From the NCBI GenBank assembly GCA_950022655.1, contig OX465584.1, positions 54,516,789 to 54,580,788 of the forward strand: a DNA stretch of 64,000 nucleotides, given 5' to 3'. Position numbers and translations under genes: made by a program. The notes under the pieces were generated by a model that made no database searches, was not told where the DNA came from, and saw only the letters and a list, made by a program, of their open reading frames with translations. Positions 60,901 through 64,000 of the stretch are shown here, in pieces (the stretch's first letter is position 1; every line of letters starts with the position of its first letter). This stretch comes from Alentia gelatinosa. Taxonomy: Eukaryota; Annelida; Polychaeta; Phyllodocida; Polynoidae.

Positions 60901-61965
60901 GCTAGTGTATTACGATGCTAACCTCGCTTTACAGAGCCGCCTGTCCACAAAACCATCGTTCCTTGTATTTATTATCCATATTCCTGAGTAAATTAAACCC
61001 AGGAATTTCAATAAGGACTATTTCTTTGCTTTATAGCACAAAAGGACCTTTTTCCCGCTTACAATGGCTTTGAGGCCATATACCACGGATCTGATTCCAC
61101 GTAACAAATTTTAAATAGAACCAGATATTCCCTAGGATCACAAGTAGTAAATGATGGTTGCAATTGTTCTATATGTTTCGGTCTTTAAATGACTACATCA
61201 CAGATGGATTTCATCAAATTGCACTCAGCTGTGTTTTACACGTTCAGTAGAAAAGAGAAAGTTTGATATCCCACCTTTGGTGATGGTCGTAGCGGTGTTT
61301 GCTTGCATCATACACTCCACCCACGTCCACAACGATGTCACATTCATCTAACTTGGCGGGATCTCGGGTTCTGAAAGAAATGGTAACCGATTTTCAAAGA
61401 AAGAATAGGAAGAAAAATGGAAAATATAAATAGTTGTGTTACAACTTTTGCAACGATACTTATTCTATAGATTTTCCTTATTCTAGAGGATGTGTATTAA
61501 CCAAAGATAATATATATCATTCAGGAACGATATTTTGCTTTTATTGCAATTCTATTTGCAATCTTGCTAATCAATTATATTCTTAGATTTATTTTTTCTT
61601 GTATTCTCTGATAAAATGTATTCTCTGATAAAATGATGTTTATAAAATACTATGAGATAAAACCTAATGTTGTTGTTGGTCCAAACGATTTTTTATTACT
61701 ATTGATACAAAAAATCCGTAGATACACATTCCCACAATCTAAAACAGCTTCTTTCTTCAAAAATAATTTGTGACGTTGTGTGTTTAATTCATTTTTATTT
61801 TTACCAAACAGATAAAACTTAATCTTACCTGATTATTTCTGCGTCAGTATACTCTGGTAACTGCTTCAACATGAAGCATGCAAACACCTCGTCACAGTGA
61901 AATGTTCCGTTGTGAGTTCCAATCTTCTTGGATGGACATATTTTCTTGGCTGCATTGGCCTCCAT
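54974..61965 (-). CDS. MYG1: MYG1 exonuclease (UPF0160 / DHH-like)
   Basis: MYG1 is a conserved 3'-5' RNA exonuclease of mitochondria and nucleolus in vertebrates. Seven coding exons in transcript order: 61965-61829, 61370-61275, 59846-59616, 58476-58395, 57735-57613, 56853-56672, 55151-54974. They join in phase to 342 residues (human about 376). Motifs: [19 protein letters not shown] (15-33), [13 protein letters not shown] (56-64), the catalytic-type DHH at 74-76, [88 protein letters not shown]. The first ATG (61965) gives only about 14 residues before the core, and the frame has a stop not far upstream, so the mitochondrial leader of vertebrate MYG1 is absent or on an unseen 5' exon. Tail-to-tail with CWF19L1. 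Confidence 0.95.
55378..55498. repeat. Hairpin element
   Basis: GTGTGACTGAATTCCATCTG TTC and ATATTTTGGTCAGAAATACT are mirrored by AGTATTTCTGATCAAAATAT and GAACAGATTCCATTCAGTCACAC. Confidence 0.82.
55510..55880. repeat. GTAGACAGG foldback composite, copy 2
   Basis: GTAAACCACTACCCATTATT and TATAGACAGGCGGCTCGGTA, mirrored by ACGGCCGCCTGTCTA. Same family as 5350-5660 and 60360-61100. Confidence 0.7.
56215..56585. repeat. ~370-bp foldback between 40-bp direct repeats
   Basis: TAAGCGATGAAATTTTAACA, ATAACCTATAATCGTACCAA and CCGTTATGAAAATATCTGCG pair with their reverse complements at 56475-56585. ACAAACAAAAAAGGGTAGA and GGCAGACAGTGACCAGG occur at about 55974-56014 and again at 56628-56668, next to the MYG1 exon at 56672. 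Confidence 0.8.
57736..59615. other. MYG1 introns around exon 58395-58476
   Basis: No further exon is needed by phase. A-rich GAA tract near 58360. A relative of the 11760-12230 repeat (TATAAGACATCGACATT) is at about 59505. Nothing else recognised. Confidence 0.5.
60360..61100. repeat. GTAGACAGG foldback composites, copies 3 and 4
   Basis: Two copies in MYG1 intron 2, about 60360-60490 and 60845-60960, joined by inverted ACTGAGTCCCCATAC / GTATGGGATTCAGTAAACC sequence at 60680-60800. Confidence 0.7.
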
Positions 61966-63003
61966 ATCAGCTTTTATTGTTAGGAATCGACGAAATCCTT
62001 ACAAAAGAGACATCGACGTATGATGTAGACATTGTAATAGAATCCAAGTGTACCTTTTTTCGATTGTCTACGAGGCTTTCTAAAAAAAGAGCTCTGATTC
62101 TAAATCATAATTATCATTAACTTAAATGACTAAAGGACTGGTACTGGTAGAAACTGGTATTTATAAGTACCGTAGCTGCTTCAACCCATTAATGTTACGA
62201 TTGATATAACCAAGCATACATGTAAATATGTATTTGAACCCTCATATCTGTGCTTTTTTTAAAAGCTGTCGACAGTTTTATTTATGTTTCATTTGTGTTT
62301 ACACAGACTTAGATATAATATAGGACATGGGTCCATGGTATTTACTTCTGTTTGCTTTGCTGTAAACATGTATTATATTATTTCCATATTGGTAAAATTG
62401 AAGTGAATATTATATATATGGTTATTTTTCTGGAGGCGCTTATCTGTTGGGGGTATATATGCCAGGGGGTGGTCATTTTATGTGTACACGTGTATGTATG
62501 GACGCGATTTGGTGTGACTTGTGAGTCCGAGTGTGTGGATAGAATAGATATTACTTAAGTTAGGCAACTTAGGGTACCGGGGGTACCGGTATTTGCCTCG
62601 GCTTGGGCTTGGAGGGATGCGCTACATATTGAACTTGTTTCCTTGGGGTAGGGGCAATGAGGTATTCCCGAAGGAGGCGCTTTATTGCGCAGGATTCGTC
62701 GAGGAAAAAGCTAACGTAGGTACAGGGACGGGAGATGCGCGGGCCCTCGCCTTGCTTAAGACAAGTTGGTAAGGGCGCGCGCTGCTCAAGCCGGTGCCGG
62801 TGGTTGATAATAGGGGAATTTGACGTCATCTTTAGTTTAAAACACAAAGTATCAACTCCTCATCCGTAAAGCGTTTGTGCAAATAATACTATAAATGGGG
62901 CACAGTGTATTCACGCTATAAACAAGTATATTCAATTGAAAACATTAAACATTTACTGACTGACATACCGTTAACAATTCTGGCCGGAAACCTGAGGCTC
63001 ACC
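61966..63003. promoter_or_regulatory. Probable divergent promoter region upstream of MYG1
   Basis: Lies between the MYG1 start (minus) and the candidate first exon at 63004 (plus). GC and CpG content rises at about 62560-62830 (ggtaccgg repeats, gcgcgcgc) against AT-rich flanks, as promoter regions in such genomes often do. No specific factor site is claimed. Confidence 0.35.
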
Positions 63004-64000
63004 ATGCAGCGATTAGATGAACTGGTCGAGACGCCCGCGTGTTTTACCAATTATGTGACTTCCGGAGAGGCGGCGCCAGCGCTACCTACCCCTTTCGTAG
63101 TTGTAAGTTTGGTCTATTTTCCTTTATCTATAGCAACAATGGACATGATTAACATTGCAATCATCCTAAAATAGGATATGCAAACACTTTCTTGGTGAGA
63201 GGCCAGAAAGAATAGTTCATAATACGTGAAGTAGGACAGTTTGCGGTATCACAATTCACACTACGGTACACGTTCTAGTTCAACTTCAAGCAACAATTTT
63301 GTCAATTTTATGTGCAAGACTGGAAATATGAATCTAATACTTGTTATAGGATGAATATTGTGGACCTATTTATGGTTTGTTTCAATATATATGCGCTACT
63401 CTGTCTGTTCTATTGGATAATTTCCTTGTTGACACTGCCCTCCCTGAGACCCGTAGGCCTACAGTACTCGTAGGAGTCGGGGCCTACTCCGCTGGTTCAC
63501 TAGTCGTCCGCTAGGGGGCACGGTGGAAGCCCTTCCCTGAAGCCCATCGTTATTGCCTCTTCCCTAGCCAGTATAACCAGCCTTGTCTTTTTCTCAAACA
63601 GGCAATGGAAATGAGGGCGTGACTATTTTGATATCTACTTCTTCCCCTGCTTTCTCCATGATCCTTTACCCCCCCCCCCCCCCCCCCCCCACATCAGCCT
63701 CCCCCTAACACTTTTAGTCCTCAACCCATCTTCCTCTCAGCCCAATATCCACCGACCCAGCATCCATCCTCGGCGTTAACCATTATCATTCAGTCATGCA
63801 ATACTCATCACATCTATTCTCACCTAGCCAAAGAAAAAGGCCAAGACTTTATTCTGAAAGAAAAGGGCATAAAGTGGAAATATTTGAAAAAGGGGTGGGG
63901 CAAAAAACCTTTAAAATTAAGTTAAAAGAGATAATGGACAACTGATAATTTTATAATAACTTATGTGTTATTTTACAGCAGCCCGTGGCCTTAAATAAGC
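63004..64000 (+). CDS. Candidate 5' end of an unrecognised gene, runs off window
   Basis: ATG at 63004 in a good context (ctcaccATGc) opens 33 codons, MQRLDELVETPACFTNYV then TSGEAAPALPTPFVV, ending at donor gtaagt after 63102 in phase 0. The next plausible acceptor is ttttacag at 63978, giving QPVALNK in the same phase up to the window end. That acceptor is followed by a second cag (NAGNAG), so one Gln could be optional. No family is recognised. The support is codon-like composition, a consensus donor and the divergent position opposite MYG1. Confidence 0.35.

Overview
The window is animal nuclear DNA, most likely from a marine invertebrate. Four intron-rich genes can be assembled exon by exon from homology, GT/AG junctions and phase: the 3' half of a K-Cl cotransporter (KCC, SLC12A4-7 type, + strand, first recognised exon 2010, stop at 22875), DNAAF3 (- strand, 39621 to 26344), CWF19L1 (+ strand, 40057 to 54054) and MYG1 (- strand, 61965 to 54974). 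A fifth gene may start at 63004 (+). Short coding exons in long, repeat-packed introns, tRNA-derived SINE remnants and many short inverted-repeat elements fit a lophotrochozoan or other marine invertebrate. DNAAF3 implies motile cilia. The species cannot be fixed from this sequence.

Layout. 1-23900: KCC C-terminal cytoplasmic domain. 23900-26343: repeat-rich spacer. 26344-39621: DNAAF3 in 16 coding exons. 39622-40056: 435-bp divergent spacer, probably a shared promoter. 40057-54054: CWF19L1 in 13 coding exons. 54055-54973: tail-to-tail spacer with one poly(A) signal per gene. 54974-61965: MYG1 in 7 coding exons. 61966-64000: second divergent spacer and a candidate new gene running off the end. 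The genes are functionally unrelated (ion transport, axonemal dynein assembly, spliceosome-linked CwfJ protein, DHH-type nuclease) and alternate in orientation.

The most unusual content concerns splicing. (1) KCC has two homologous, phase-matched versions of one exon (2010-2122 and 4058-4164). Including both would give a frameshift and a stop, so they look mutually exclusive; one is histidine-rich. (2) DNAAF3 coding exon 12 runs into nineteen 42-bp units that keep the reading frame open, and 11 of them carry an intact GTAAGT donor in the phase the next exon needs, so the exon could end at many points in 14-residue steps. (3) The KCC exon starting at 14001 is preceded by twenty-five 53-bp units, each ending in a near copy of that exon's 3' splice site; the upstream copies would lead to a stop. 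(4) The 3' part of the KCC exon ending at 18863, which aligns with the first WNK/SPAK phospho-threonine region of vertebrate KCCs, is present six times in 262-bp units together with its donor. Three tandem expansions rooted on exon-intron boundaries in one window is the observation I would follow first.

The rest is mostly non-autonomous DNA elements: foldback elements, a 2.2-kb inverted-repeat element in CWF19L1 intron 1 with another element nested inside it, and one small element interrupting a repeat unit with a clear 6-bp target duplication.
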